A stretch of DNA of 64,000 nucleotides from Tubulanus polymorphus (GCF_964204645.1 NC_134025.1:17578001-17642000), one strand, 5' to 3'; counted from the first letter of the stretch, positions 21,076-32,305 are shown. A program made the numbers and translations. Notes: generated from the sequence alone by a model not told the origin.

Positions 21076-22672
21076 CTCAAAGACTTCTGTTGCATGGATT
21101 TTATTTTACCTCTATTTAGTGCGTTGATTTTTCAGGCGGGCGGGATTTTTAAGTAACATTTTTTCAAAGGATTTTCCGACAATGACAAACAGAAGAGAAA
21201 AACGAAGTCCGCCACAAATTTAAGTAAATAGGAGAGAAGCAAACTAAGAGAATTAAAATAAGTGCAGTTAAAATTAGATCAAGATTAAAGCAAAATAAAC
21301 AAGGGGTGATTATCTAGGACAAGAGTTGAATACATGTAACGTGAGTGACAATAAACGAGTATAAATTGTTTGTGTTTGGAATTGTTAGTGTATACATGCG
21401 TGATATCTACAAACAGTTTAGCAGAGAACATTAAATACACGTATACTGATTGAGAAAAAAGATGAGTATTAAATAACAATTTTCTTCATTACGAATTAGT
21501 CAGAGATATGGAAGGTCAAAATTTTTTTATTTGTTTGCTTCGTCTGATATATGGACAAATTATACATCGTCGAAAAGGTAACATCAACAGCCATCACTGA
21601 GTTTGTTGTCGCCCTTCACAACTGGTGCAGTTTTGCACAATGCTGTTACCAAGGTTACAGCGTAACTAAAATGATGATGATTTCATCACTTTTTCTGGAA
21701 ATTTATTTCCTTCATAACTCAAAACCAAATTGAGATAAGGTTTCAATGCCAACGGTTAGCAACAGCTCACCTATTGTTCTTTTGTTTGATGACCAAAAAT
21801 ATATCATCTAACACACTTGGAAACCGATATAGAGAACCCCCATATAATGTTCTATAAGCTAAATTGTTGGGGAAGCCCTGTCTTATTGCATTGCAATGGG
21901 AACGGGATCCAATAAACACATCTGGTAAAATTTGCTTCATTAAATTGCTCATATCTCCGCAATGGGTGGACTTAGAAATGACATTTTTATGGGCACCCTA
22001 TGTTTTTGAGGCTGATCTTTCATTTCCCACGTATATTGAAGGGATTGCTTATGCATTATCGTAGTCATCATCCATTTCCATAGGCAAAAATTCTATTTTT
22101 ATTTTTCAAATACTCTTTGTGTAAATAATTTTTGATGTCTGTCTGATCTTATTTGATTTTAATTTGCATGATAATTGACTGATAATGACAAATAACTATA
22201 AAACGTTGGTATTGACAGGAAACAGTGAAACTGCAACATATGATAAAATAAGGCCTAAATATGCATGAAAATGAAAATATGCATTGATTTTTCAACAATA
22301 CTATCCATTAATTTTCTGTTCAAAATTCATAAGAAAAGAAAGAATGGTGTTTTATATCCCTGCTCAGTTTCCTATATTCAAGCACAGGTAAATTAATGTT
22401 AGTATGATTTCAATACATATATTGTTCATTCTGGCTATATTTCTTCTTTTTGAAATGCAAATTAATGGATTAATGTTTAAGGAAGTTTCATCCAGTAAAG
22501 AGAACTGCCCACATTTTGATTTTCTAGTTACTTTAAATTATGTGCCCTAAATGTAATATTCAGCTAGTTTAAATGAGGGGAACCAACGACTAAATTTCAT
22601 TTTCTTCGTTGTGATCATTAAGTTATGCTAGGTCTTTAAGATTTCCATTTGTTTTATAGGCCTAGGTGAAAA
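21076..22672. other. AT-rich DNA upstream of the CXC/PIN gene
   Basis: No gene or repeat partner was recognised. The stretch ends in TTTTATAGGCCTAGG, a plausible acceptor just before the first ATG of the next gene, so part of it may be a 5' intron. Confidence 0.4.
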
Positions 22673-24829
22673 TGTCTTCATCAAAATGTTGTCATCGGGT
22701 ATGTGTGATATGTCAAATGGGTGATACAGATGGCGATGAATTGATTGATACACCCAAGTCTGAGATCGTTCCAATGCTTCTGTAGATCGGTGGAGAAAAG
22801 GAATGACAAGAGAATGATATTTTACACCAAGGATGGTAAGGAGAATGCAACTTGGCATCGTCACTGTTATTGTTCATACACAAGTAAAGGTAATATAAAA
22901 CGAGTTGTGAAGAGACAATTAGTGTATCTGAAGGAAGATGATAGTGAAGATGAACAGATGGACCGCGTAAAACGTGAAAAATTCGATTGGGAAAGGAAAG
23001 GAAAATGTCGATGGTTGAAACGAAGTAGGGGCCGAGGATCATCCAAGAAGCTGGATTCATACATTGTGATGCAGTTCACCGTAGGATAATAAATGAGGAT
23101 TTAGTGGCAAAAGCAGCACAATATAATACTCAATGTCGTGCTAACTATGTTAACAGTTCAACAAGTAAACAATTGAGTATTGAACACCATATAATCGATA
23201 TGGGTGAATTGACTGACCAGTACAACAGTATTTTGAGAAACATGAGTGCGCTGAATCACACAGAATATAAATCCCAGAACCTGAAGTCAAGACTAATCCA
23301 ACATTATGGCGGGAAGGTTGTATTCCACAATCAACGCGATAAAAAGAAACCGTTAGTGGTCTGTAGCTCAAATATAGACCAAGGGGATATCATGAAGATG
23401 TTGATGAAATCTGTTGCCCAATCCAATTCGAAATATGATTATGTAGAAAATGACCTAGAATATGAATCTGATGCATCAATACTGACAAGGGCGGCACTCG
23501 TTCTGAGGAGTTGTATAAAGGGATACAAGCCAACTCCAGAATCTCATTCAAAATCACCAGGCGAAGTTATTCTAGATCCACTGAAAATGTTTTTCCTCAC
23601 ATTACTGGGTGCTGAAGATAATGATCCGAAGACTGATCTAGTAGAATCAATGGCACAAGATATCATGTTCAACTGCAGTGCTGGTCACATTATATGACAC
23701 CCAAACATGTATCTCTTTCGTATTCAGTGCGACAACTTACTGGTAGCAAAGACCTCATTACAATGTTGAACAGGCTTGGACACTCAGTGTCTTATTCACA
23801 GATGTTGAAGATGGACTCGCTATATATTGAAAAAAATTCTGAGTTGGACTTTACTCCACCCAGTTTGCAAGTTGTTGGTCCACTCATTCAGTTTTCTGCA
23901 GATTTCAGCGAAGAATCACTTCGCGGCAACACTACACATGTGAAATCTGTGATTGCCTTGCAGCATGTTTTGCGGTCTGGATTGCCTTTGCCACAACTAC
24001 GTCCAGCGAGGACAAGTCAACATACGAAGGATGGCGTTTATGGAAAAATCAGTCCAGAATGGTATTTGGGTGAAATAGAAATTAGTAGCTCGTTAAATCA
24101 TGCGTGGTTGATAAGTCATCTGTGTCCAACAAAACTCTTTGTGGCTAAGGTTGATGAAAGCTATTAATGTGGATTACTGTCCAATAGTTCCTGCAGTAGC
24201 TTCGGATATCAATACAATTTCCATTGTCATCAACACTGCTAGAAATATCATGTTGGGCAAAAGTACACAGTTATAACGTTTGATCTCGCGATTTACCGCA
24301 AAGCAGATGATTAACGATGAAAAATAAGGAATGGTTCGCAGATGTTATCATCAAACTCGGTGGCTTCCATGTCATACTTGCTTTCCTGGCGGCGATCAGC
24401 AGTATGTTTTAAGGTAGCAGAATTGAAGACATTTTTGTTTGAGGCCGGGGTTCATGGCCCAGGAACAGCTGCATCAATTATGAACACATCGCTGATGATG
24501 ATGTTAACTTCCTTCGTGGATTATCAAACTGACAAGGAGATCAGAGAAACCTACAACAGTATCTAGGAGGCTATCGCAGAAGACCCTAAAACTGCATACA
24601 ACATTGTCAATCGTTGAACCTTCTTGAAGACAAGCAAGAGATTTCAGAAGAATGTAGATGAATGCTGCACGAAGTGAAACATGTTTAGATATTGGCATGA
24701 ATACACAAAGATGGTTAGCATCCTTCTGAATTTCATCAAAGCAGATAGTGGTGACTGGGGTCGACATTTACAGGCTTGCTCTCTGATGCTACCCTACATG
24801 TTTGCCATGAACAGACACAATTATGCAAG
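22673..24829 (+). pseudogene. Large FEN1-like/CXC gene: N-terminal and middle exon (decayed)
   Basis: The start ATG opens a Cys-rich segment (CCHRVCVICQ) like the N-terminal zinc-binding module of a family of very large, uncharacterised invertebrate proteins. After frameshifts the coding continues as HRHCYCSYTSK, then from about 23062 as INEDLVAKAAQYNTQCRANY through DPLKMFFLTLLGAEDNDPK to 23690. A shift leads to MTPKHVSL...RQLTGSKDLI, NRLGHSVSYS and HAWLISHLCPTKLFV (23694-24165), then VITFDLAIYRKAD (about 24270), LGGFHVILAFLAAI and FEAGVHGPGTA, ending RYWHEYTKMVSILLNFIKA and LPYMFAMNRHNYAR at an exact GTAAGC donor. Several shifts and stops make it a pseudogene. Confidence 0.8.
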
Positions 24830-24953
24830 GTAAGCATCATTATGAAGATATATTAGATTGTGATATAATGGTCAATTTGTTGTACATATGGAAGACAACA
24901 GTATAATGAGATAATAATTATTAACACTGGTTTTGATAAACCTGATATTTTAG

Positions 24954-25367
24954 GTGGTTGCCAATCTACATCACGCAGATGCAGAATCTGCCACAATATG
25001 CACCAGAAGTCCACGAAGCCTTCACTCGGGGATTGCATTCGGCAAGCAGGTCTGCTGAGCCGTTCTCTTCCAAAAATTGAAACGACTTACAAGTAAGTAT
25101 CTGTTTCACGACTCCCTATCGAAAGACTTTTATTGTGTAATTCTACTGAATCATTTCCTTCAAAGGTGGATCAGGACTGCACATCTCAGGGCAAAAATGG
25201 TTTCCTCAATGAAGGATATGAGTAGTATAACATCATCTAAAACAGGACACAGAGAAAGCACCCTAATAAGGTCTAAACGTGATAGTGAAGATGTTGATGC
25301 AATAGTGAATGTATTCATCAAAATCCGTTTCAAGCAATTGAATCCGATCTCTTCAATATCGTTACTG
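24954..25367 (+). pseudogene. FEN1-like/CXC gene: exons 2 and 3 (decayed)
   Basis: Intron 24830-24953 ends TTTTAG and joins cleanly, giving R-WLPIYITQMQNLPQYAPEV. A second intron, 25093-25165 (GTAAGTATC...TTCAAAG), joins ETTYK to WIRTAHLRAKM. The frame then gives KRDSEDVDAIVN and, after a shift, NPFQAIESDLFNIVTG, which ends at a GTGGGT donor at 25368. The intron phases restore family-like sequence, which shows these are true introns and that the locus is a genomic rather than a retro-copied gene. Confidence 0.7.
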
Positions 25368-25458
25368 GTGGGTGCTACCATTTACATATTATTTTTGTAG
25401 TTCATGATACGCAACATTAGAAAAATGGTTAAAAGATGTTAAATTCCATTTCATGCAG

Positions 25459-25713
25459 GTGTCGCTTTGTCTCCAGAAGCAAGCAAGAGCCTATTGAGTG
25501 CACACAACACTGGTATCGACAGTATGAAGACTTTTATAACAGATCGTTTGGAGACAGGAAAAGTAAAACAGGAGAAGCAGTGAAAACGTCTGGAATGAAA
25601 ACATTCAACAGTACAACAAAGCCATTAAGATTAACAACACACAAAAACCTCTGTCTGCCCTTCAAAGCCAAGAACTACTCAACCGATTACTCGTCATAGC
25701 TCAGCATAGACAG
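25459..25713 (+). pseudogene. FEN1-like/CXC gene: exon 4 (decayed)
   Basis: After the ATGCAG acceptor the exon reads GVALSPEASKSLLSAHNTGI and MKTFITDRLETG. It shifts through KTSGMKTFNSTTK and ends ELLNRLLVIAQHRQ at a CAG/GTGTAT donor. The next coding block (LCYELTPVPLSL) lies 7.3 kb away, past the BEL insertion, and continues the same protein. Confidence 0.7.
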
Positions 25714-25950
25714 GTGTATAGAATATGGATTCCTAAGCCGCCTTCAGACGATAACTACGTAGTTAGACCAGTTTAAATGGGTCCGCACCAAGTTCGCTAC
25801 AAATTTGGACTGGACCAAATCTGTGTGCATTCACACACACATTGCTAAATTGGCTAAAGATTGTTATGACTGTGCTTGCAAGATGTAATTTACCCCGAAA
25901 TTTATATCTAAATGATAGATGTATGAGTCCCTGTTTTTTATTTGAACAAT
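25714..25950 (+). other. 5' part of the intron holding the BEL insertion
   Basis: It contains a segment (25768-25840) with GGACTGGACCAAAT and TGTGTGCATTCACACAC similar to 32706-32950 beyond the BEL, probably a MITE remnant. Confidence 0.45.
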
Positions 25951-25955
25951 TTTGA
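25951..25955 (+). repeat. 5-bp target-site duplication, left copy (TTTGA)
   Basis: TTTGA abuts the left LTR and is repeated at 32501-32505 after the right LTR. Confidence 0.85.
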
Positions 25956-26150
25956 TGGTTTGAAGGATCAAACATTAGGTATTGTTTTTACAATGTATGT
26001 TGTAAGGTGGTGCTGCCACCTATTCATGTTATGCATGCTTTAGTTTGGAGAATAGATGCCAAGATGGCTTAATAAACTTTTGTTATATTCATTCGAAAAA
26101 ATCGATTGTCATCCGGACTATTTGAAGAATTTAGGAGAATCTCCCTGACA
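25956..26150 (+). repeat. BEL 5' LTR
   Basis: This 195-bp LTR contains AATAAA in CTTAATAAAC and ends CTCCCTGACA. It differs from the 3' LTR at 26103, 26117, 26121, 26142 and 26146 only. Confidence 0.95.
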
Positions 26151-26154
26151 TTTT

Positions 26155-26167
26155 TGGTAGCAGAGCG
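26155..26167 (+). promoter_or_regulatory. Putative primer-binding site
   Basis: TGGTAGCAGAGCG begins four bases after the LTR. TGG at this place is the usual complement of a tRNA CCA end. The priming tRNA is not identified. Confidence 0.55.
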
Positions 26168-26196
26168 TAGTTATCTAGAAATAGAAAATAGGCAGG

Positions 26197-29100
26197 ATGG
26201 CATCAACAATAGATCGGAAGATGAGTAAAAGCAAGATAAAATTAGAATTTAATGCTGTCAGAAATCGAATCCAAGACGCATTAGATTTCGATGAACCATC
26301 AAAATCGGACTTGAAAAGGATGATTGCAGAGCTCGACAAGGCTCAGGAAAAAGTGAGTACGATTTTATCGGAGCTATGGGGCCATTTTAACGCCGAAAGT
26401 GATGCCGAAAATGCGGACAAAATCAACATCGAATTAGAACAAGTAATGAATCAACATTCAACTACCAGGGACCACATATCGTCCTTTTTAAGATCTCAGT
26501 CGAGTGAAACGGCTAGTGTGGTCTCAAAACCTGGCATCGTGATAGAAGAATTATCGAAACGCGTGCGTGAACTAGAGATAGAAGCAAGAGTGCTGCGCGA
26601 AACAGCTACAACGAATCATGAAACATTCGAAACCCGTAGTGCAGTGGAACCATCGCAAGACAGTGCCCAATCGGAAATCGACGATAATCGAAATATCGAA
26701 AGTCAGCATTCCATTACCAATCGGCGTGTGTATAATGAAGCATCGCCTAATGAAGATTGGCCAATAGCGTCCTTATTCATTAATGAAAATCTGCCCTATA
26801 CGGATAGAACATATCGGGAGGTTGGACGTCGTGATCAACCTCACAACAATAACAATCGGGGTATAGGAAATGATATGTGGAAGCAATTGAAGCGTGTTGC
26901 CATTCCCATATTTGATGGTGAGAAACATAAATACGAGAATTGGAAAGCGGCCTTCTGCGCATGCGTCGACCAAGCTCCAGCAACTGATGAATATAAGTTG
27001 CTTCAGTTGCGACAATATTTGTCAGGACCAGCTTTGAAATGCATCGAAAGCTTGGGACATTCGTTGGCAGCATATGCAGCATCCAAGGAGAGACTCGATC
27101 GAAAGTACGGAGGTCAGCGACGGCAAATCGCAATTCTGTTCGAAGAGCTAGAAAGTTTTAAACCTGTCCGATCGTCAAATCCACAAGAGATTGAAAGGTT
27201 AGCAGATCTGTTAGATGTCACCGTCGTGAACTTGAAAGAGTCCGGTCGACATAGCGAACTTGGCCATGGAGCGTTATATTGTTCAATCCAAAAGAAACTT
27301 AGCGAGTCAATGTTAACAAGATACCATCGTTGGATCTTCGAAGGTCGTAGAGCCGAATGCGTCGAAACTCTGCGTGAGTGGCTGAATGACAAAGCTGAGT
27401 TCACTACCATTGCCCACGAGACAGTGTCCGAAGTATCAAGCAAAAATCAGTCCGTTAACGCATCGAATTACAGACAGAGACCGCCACGAACACATTTTGG
27501 CACCACAGAGCAAAATAAACGCGTGTGCAAAATATGCTCAGCAGCGGTACATGGGCCTTGTAAAGTGTTTAAGGACATGGAAATTCCAAAACGGTGGGAA
27601 ACCGCGAAGAAAAACGGCTGGTGTTTCCGTTGTCTGGGCCAAGGCCACCGAGGTGAGAAATGTCCTCGCAGCAGGATTTGCGGTATCGATTCGTGCAAGG
27701 AATTGCATAATCGTTTATTACATGCTGAAAGGAGTGTACGGCAAAATTCTAGTCTCAGAACTGAGTTGCCAACCACTAGTAGTCGTAATGAAGTACCATC
27801 GGTTTCATATGTCAACGACAGTGCAGTTCCCCAATCTCCCATGGAGAGGGAGTCGAAAAAGGGGACTTACACTGCAGTAACCGCCAGTGCTAGTCCAGAC
27901 TTCGTAACATTACGTACAGTTCCTGTCCTTCTAATAAATGGAACTAGAAAGTTGCGCGTTAATGCAATGCTGGATGACGGAAGTACAAAAACATACTTGA
28001 ACTCTGATATTGCCGCCGAGTTGGGGCTGAATGGTACGATGTCAAAAGTTGACGTCAGTGTCTTGAATGGTTGTTTAGAGACATTCGAGACAATGCCGGT
28101 TTCCGTTAAACTTCAGAGCATTCATAACCCGTCAGTCACTTGTGAATTAGATGCGTTCACAACAAATCGCGTAACTGGAAATATGAGAACGATCGACTGG
28201 AACAGGCACGCCCAGACCTGGTCGCATTTAGCTGGTATCGAGTTTCCGAAGCTTGGGAAGCGTCCCATCGTTGATATTCTCATCGGGTTAGATTATGCGG
28301 ACTTACACATGTCGCATAAAGACGTTATCAGAAAACCTGGTGAACCGATCGCCCGTTTAACGCCGCTGGGTTGGACTTGCGTTGGTAACCCCAAGTCCGA
28401 GAAACCAAAAACGCATTTCCTTCGCACATATTTTGCAACTCAAGACATAAATTCGACGCTGCGTAAATTTTGGGAAATTGAGAACTGCAGTGACGTGGGC
28501 ATATCATCGTTATGCCCAAATGATCAGCAAGCGTTAACCTGTGTTAAGGAATCTCTAAAATTAGTCAGTGGAAATCATTATCAAGTCGCTATGCCATGGA
28601 AACTTGATGCGCCAAAGTTACCCGAAAACTACGATATGGCATTAAATCGATTAAAAGGTACTGAAAAACGATTGTTGAAAGATTCCGAAATCGCACAGTC
28701 GTACGCCCTGACCTTCGAAAAGTACCTGAAAAACGGATATATTCGAAAATTTCAAACGGAGGAACTAAGTCATGAGGAAGGCTGGTATCTACCACACATC
28801 CCAGTCGTACGGCCAGACAAGTCGACCACTAAAGTGCGTATAGTGTTTGACGCAGCGGCAAAAAAGGATGGAATTTCCTTGAATGATGCGATATTTCAGG
28901 GACCAAAGTTGCAACAAGACTTATTCGCCGTGTTATTGCGTTTTCGGAAAAATCCCGTGACCTTGGTGTGCGATATTGCAGAAATGTATTTGCAAATTGA
29001 GCTCGTCCCACAAGATAGACCCTTTTGTCGTTTTCTGTGGCGCGATCTCAACGAAAAGAAAGATCCCGAGGTTTACGAATTTAACCGGGTTGTCTTTGGC

Positions 29101-30630
29101 GTTACATCGTCGCCATTTCAGGCTCAATTCGTTGCCCAAGAGAATGCTCGCATACACGCCCACGAATATCCGCTCACATCCGAAACCGTTCTGAAGTCGA
29201 CTTATATGGACGACAGTATGGATTCGGTGTTAGATGATCAAAATGCGGTTGAACTTTATCACCAATTATCAGAGTTATGGGCAAAAGCTGGTATGGAGGC
29301 GAGAAAATGGGTGTCCAATTCAGATTCTGTCTTACAGAAAATTCCGGTCGAAAAGAGAGCCGTTGAAATAAATCTAGATTCTGGTAGTTTGCCATCAGTG
29401 AAAACATTAGGTGTACTGTGGAAGGCTGAAGATGATTTGTTCAGTTTTAGCCACACTCAATTAGACGAAACATTCTATTTTTCGAAGAGAAACATTCTGA
29501 GCAAAGTAGCCGCCATATTCGACCCCCTCGGTTTGCTAGCGCCGTTCATAATTCGCGCGAAAATCCTCCTAAAAGAAATCTGGGCCGCCGGTTACGATTG
29601 GGATGAGGAGTTAGGCAGTCAGTTAACTGAAAAGGCAAAAAAATGGTTTGCAGAGTTAACAGAATTGTTGTCGGTAAATGTCCCTAGATGTTTGCGTTTG
29701 GAGCAGGGATACAATCTCGTAACCGTAGAGCTGCACACATTTGTCGACGCGTCACAGGACGCCTATGGAGCAGTAACCTACATGCGCTGTTTATATGATA
29801 ACGGGGCATGCTCGAGTCGTTTTGTAGCCTCCAAGACTAAAGTAGCACCGTTAACAGCTACGAGTATACCGCGACTTGAACTTATGGCGGCAGTTTTAGG
29901 ACTCACATTGTGCCTAACAGTAGCACGAGTGTTAGACATAAAGAAGAAAGATTGTTACTACTGGTCCGACAGTATGGATGTATTATGTTGGATCCGGAGT
30001 CGCAGCCGGTCATTTAAGCCGTTCGTAGCGAATCGCGTTGGATATATACAATCAAATGCCGAACCTAATCAGTGGTCACATATATCCACCGATATAAATC
30101 CAGCTGATCTAGCATCTCATGGTGCAACCATTTTGAAATTAGTTAGCTGCTCGGGTTGGTGGTGCGGTCCGGACTATCTACTAATCGATGATAAAAAGTT
30201 GTGGCCTCATAAGGACATTAATACTAAAGTTGCAAAGCAGGCATCACCCGAGTTGAAAACCATAAAATCCGCGTCATATGTCACTGTTGACGTGGATGCT
30301 GACACGATCACCGGTCGAAGTCTCGACCCAGCTAGTTTTTCAAGTTGGGTGGATCTAACCCGACTTTATGCGCTAGTGATAAGATTTGCCGAGAACTGTC
30401 GTATAGTAGCCGAACATCGAAAAGTTGGTACGTTGTCACCTGAGGAGATATTAGATGCTGAAATATCATTGATTAAGAACGCTCAGCAGGAAGCCTTCGC
30501 AGACGAATATCGTGCGTTAATTGCGAAACGACCACTGCCGAAGTCCAGCAAAATACTTGGGTTGAACCCAAAATTAGATGGAACTGGACTGATGCAGATG
30601 GATGGTCATCTCACGCGGGCGGAATTCTAA
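26197..30630 (+). CDS. BEL gag-pol polyprotein (gag, protease, RT, RNase H)
   Basis: The frame has 1477 codons. The N-terminal ~150 residues are charged and helical. A DUF1759-type gag segment starts at W228 with FDGEKHKYENW and runs to about 390. A CCHC knuckle CFRCLGQGHRGEKC is at 476-489. The aspartic protease motif DDGST is at 593-597. RT starts near V880 with VRIVFDAAAKKDG and has YMDD at 1003-1006. RNase H acidic residues D1184, E1228, D1258 and D1304 are in place. The start ATG is 46 bases from the LTR, as expected for a short leader. The frame ends at a TAA at 30628-30630; the integrase continues in the same frame after it, so the stop is a lesion rather than a gene end. The product would make virus-like particles and reverse-transcribe the element RNA in the cytoplasm. 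Confidence 0.95.
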   Translation: MASTIDRKMSKSKIKLEFNAVRNRIQDALDFDEPSKSDLKRMIAELDKAQEKVSTILSELWGHFNAESDAENADKINIELEQVMNQHSTTRDHISSFLRSQSSETASVVSKPGIVIEELSKRVRELEIEARVLRETATTNHETFETRSAVEPSQDSAQSEIDDNRNIESQHSITNRRVYNEASPNEDWPIASLFINENLPYTDRTYREVGRRDQPHNNNNRGIGNDMWKQLKRVAIPIFDGEKHKYENWKAAFCACVDQAPATDEYKLLQLRQYLSGPALKCIESLGHSLAAYAASKERLDRKYGGQRRQIAILFEELESFKPVRSSNPQEIERLADLLDVTVVNLKESGRHSELGHGALYCSIQKKLSESMLTRYHRWIFEGRRAECVETLREWLNDKAEFTTIAHETVSEVSSKNQSVNASNYRQRPPRTHFGTTEQNKRVCKICSAAVHGPCKVFKDMEIPKRWETAKKNGWCFRCLGQGHRGEKCPRSRICGIDSCKELHNRLLHAERSVRQNSSLRTELPTTSSRNEVPSVSYVNDSAVPQSPMERESKKGTYTAVTASASPDFVTLRTVPVLLINGTRKLRVNAMLDDGSTKTYLNSDIAAELGLNGTMSKVDVSVLNGCLETFETMPVSVKLQSIHNPSVTCELDAFTTNRVTGNMRTIDWNRHAQTWSHLAGIEFPKLGKRPIVDILIGLDYADLHMSHKDVIRKPGEPIARLTPLGWTCVGNPKSEKPKTHFLRTYFATQDINSTLRKFWEIENCSDVGISSLCPNDQQALTCVKESLKLVSGNHYQVAMPWKLDAPKLPENYDMALNRLKGTEKRLLKDSEIAQSYALTFEKYLKNGYIRKFQTEELSHEEGWYLPHIPVVRPDKSTTKVRIVFDAAAKKDGISLNDAIFQGPKLQQDLFAVLLRFRKNPVTLVCDIAEMYLQIELVPQDRPFCRFLWRDLNEKKDPEVYEFNRVVFGVTSSPFQAQFVAQENARIHAHEYPLTSETVLKSTYMDDSMDSVLDDQNAVELYHQLSELWAKAGMEARKWVSNSDSVLQKIPVEKRAVEINLDSGSLPSVKTLGVLWKAEDDLFSFSHTQLDETFYFSKRNILSKVAAIFDPLGLLAPFIIRAKILLKEIWAAGYDWDEELGSQLTEKAKKWFAELTELLSVNVPRCLRLEQGYNLVTVELHTFVDASQDAYGAVTYMRCLYDNGACSSRFVASKTKVAPLTATSIPRLELMAAVLGLTLCLTVARVLDIKKKDCYYWSDSMDVLCWIRSRSRSFKPFVANRVGYIQSNAEPNQWSHISTDINPADLASHGATILKLVSCSGWWCGPDYLLIDDKKLWPHKDINTKVAKQASPELKTIKSASYVTVDVDADTITGRSLDPASFSSWVDLTRLYALVIRFAENCRIVAEHRKVGTLSPEEILDAEISLIKNAQQEAFADEYRALIAKRPLPKSSKILGLNPKLDGTGLMQMDGHLTRAEF

Positions 30631-31824
30631 TCGTATGATGCGCGGTTCCCGATAATCTTGCCAAGAAAACATAGCGTGACAAAGCTTATCATTCGAAAAT
30701 ATCATGAGCTCGGTAACCATATCGCGGGGACTAATCACACGCTGTCGGATATAACCGCTCGGTATTGGATAATCTCTGGGAGAGAAGTGATTCGTGAAGT
30801 TGAAAACGGATGCAAAGTATGCATACGCCGAAAAGCTAAAGCGGGGAGGCAAATCATGGCTCCACTCCCAGATAAGCGTCTACGTTTATCATTTCGTGCA
30901 TTCAGTTCGACTGCAGTTAATTATGGTGGTCCATTTTTAACAAAGCAGGGCTGCGGCAAGGTTCGCTCCAAGCGGTACTTGTGTCTATTCACTTGTTTGG
31001 AAATACGCGCTGTACATTTAGAAATGGCATACGGATTAGATACCGATAGTTTTCTAAATGCGTTTTACCGGTTTGTTAATCGCCGCGGTTTACCGAATGA
31101 GATGAATTCTGATAACGGTGGAAATTTTGTCGGCGCTGACAAAGAATTAAAAGGTCTAGTTGCTCAAATCGATCAGGATAAGGTGCAGAATTTCACTGCT
31201 GCGGTTAAGTGGATGTTCAATCCTCCGGCAGCTCCGCACTTTGGAGGAGTTCACGAAACGATGATAAAATCCGCCAAACGTGCGATATATGCGATATTGA
31301 AAATCGCGGACATCACTGACGAGGAGTTGTTAACAGCGTTTACTGGTGCCGAATCACTGTTAAATTCGCATCCGCTTACTTATCAAACCGCTAGCGTTAA
31401 CGATGACGTCCCATTAACGCCGAATCATTTTCTGTTCGGGCAATGTGGCGGAAAATTTGCGCCGGAAATTGTTGACTCTACCGATTTTAATCCGAGGCGT
31501 CGTTGGCGTAGAGTTCAGGAACTGGACAAGCATTTCTGGCATCGCTGGATGGTTGAATGGGTACCTGAACAAAATCGGCGTAAAAAATGGGCCACGATTC
31601 AAACCGATTTGAAAGTTAGTGACATAGTGCTCGTAATGTCACCTGACACCCCTAGGGGGCAGTGGCCGCTCGGTAAAATCATTGAAACCCATCCCGGATT
31701 GGATGGTCATGTGCGCGTCGAAACGGTGCAAGTTGGAAAAAGCACATATAAGCGTCCAATTAGCAAGTTGTGTCTAATTGAGAGTTCAAAAATAAGCGCA
31801 GTTAATGATGTAGATAAATCCTAA
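30631..31824 (+). CDS. BEL integrase, in frame after a stop codon
   Basis: The frame continues from the gag-pol ORF without shift. An H-H-C-C zinc region (KYHELGNH...TNH, CKVC) spans about 30699-30825. The core shows FSSTAVNYGGPF, where family members have Asp instead of Asn (codon 30919-30921), then SDNGGNF (Asp 31111-31113) and HFGGVHE (Glu 31255-31257). The Asn replaces the first acidic residue of the DDE triad, so the enzyme is predicted inactive. A C-terminal DUF5641-like region (KWATIQTDLKVSDIVLVMSP) completes the domain. The stop codon upstream would also prevent synthesis from the polyprotein. Confidence 0.9.
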   Translation, partial: SYDARFPIILPRKHSVTKLIIRKYHELGNHIAGTNHTLSDITARYWIISGREVIREVENGCKVCIRRKAKAGRQIMAPLPDKRLRLSFRAFSSTAVNYGGPFLTKQGCGKVRSKRYLCLFTCLEIRAVHLEMAYGLDTDSFLNAFYRFVNRRGLPNEMNSDNGGNFVGADKELKGLVAQIDQDKVQNFTAAVKWMFNPPAAPHFGGVHETMIKSAKRAIYAILKIADITDEELLTAFTGAESLLNSHPLTYQTASVNDDVPLTPNHFLFGQCGGKFAPEIVDSTDFNPRRRWRRVQELDKHFWHRWMVEWVPEQNRRKKWATIQTDLKVSDIVLVMSPDTPRGQWPLGKIIETHPGLDGHVRVETVQVGKSTYKRPISKLCLIESSKISAVNDVDKS

Positions 31825-32290
31825 ATAGACTATATGTTCCATTGATGTAAGCATTATGAAAAGAATTATTCCTCTGTTCCATCGATGTAACATGGTGTAT
31901 TGTTTTATCAGACTTAATCTGGTTGATAAATGTGTAATCGGTTGTGGGTGTTGGTTAGGCAATTGTAAAATTACATGATGTCAGGTAGATTGTAGGATTA
32001 ATGTCATAAATATATAGATAATTTGAGACTTCTATAAGTATATAGTCTATTTTAAAGATAGAACACATTATTTACACATGATTAGAGTATAGTCCAGGTT
32101 CAGGTTCTGTTGTTTGATAGTTAAAGTGAATTTTATCAACACAAATTTATGTTTAGCAATTAGTTTTAGATATCATTGATCGCGTTGAGATATTATTCTA
32201 TGCATTGATCTAGATTATTAAGGTCTAGAGATAGGTTGGGTCATAGTTTAGTCATTTAGACATTTTGTATTAAATCGATATAAATTATAT
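31825..32290 (+). other. BEL 3' untranslated region
   Basis: There is no open frame of interest and no envelope gene between the integrase stop and the right LTR. Confidence 0.7.
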
Positions 32291-32305
32291 CGAGGAGAGG
32301 GAGAA
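32291..32305 (+). promoter_or_regulatory. BEL polypurine tract
   Basis: CGAGGAGAGGGAGAA lies immediately before the 3' LTR and would prime plus-strand synthesis. Confidence 0.8.

Noticed and set aside
26773-29456. Minus-strand frames opposite the BEL pol
   Set aside because: They are shadows of the gag-pol frame without recognisable motifs.
31825-32290. Envelope gene in the BEL element
   Set aside because: No long frame, signal peptide or membrane segment occurs between integrase and the 3' LTR.
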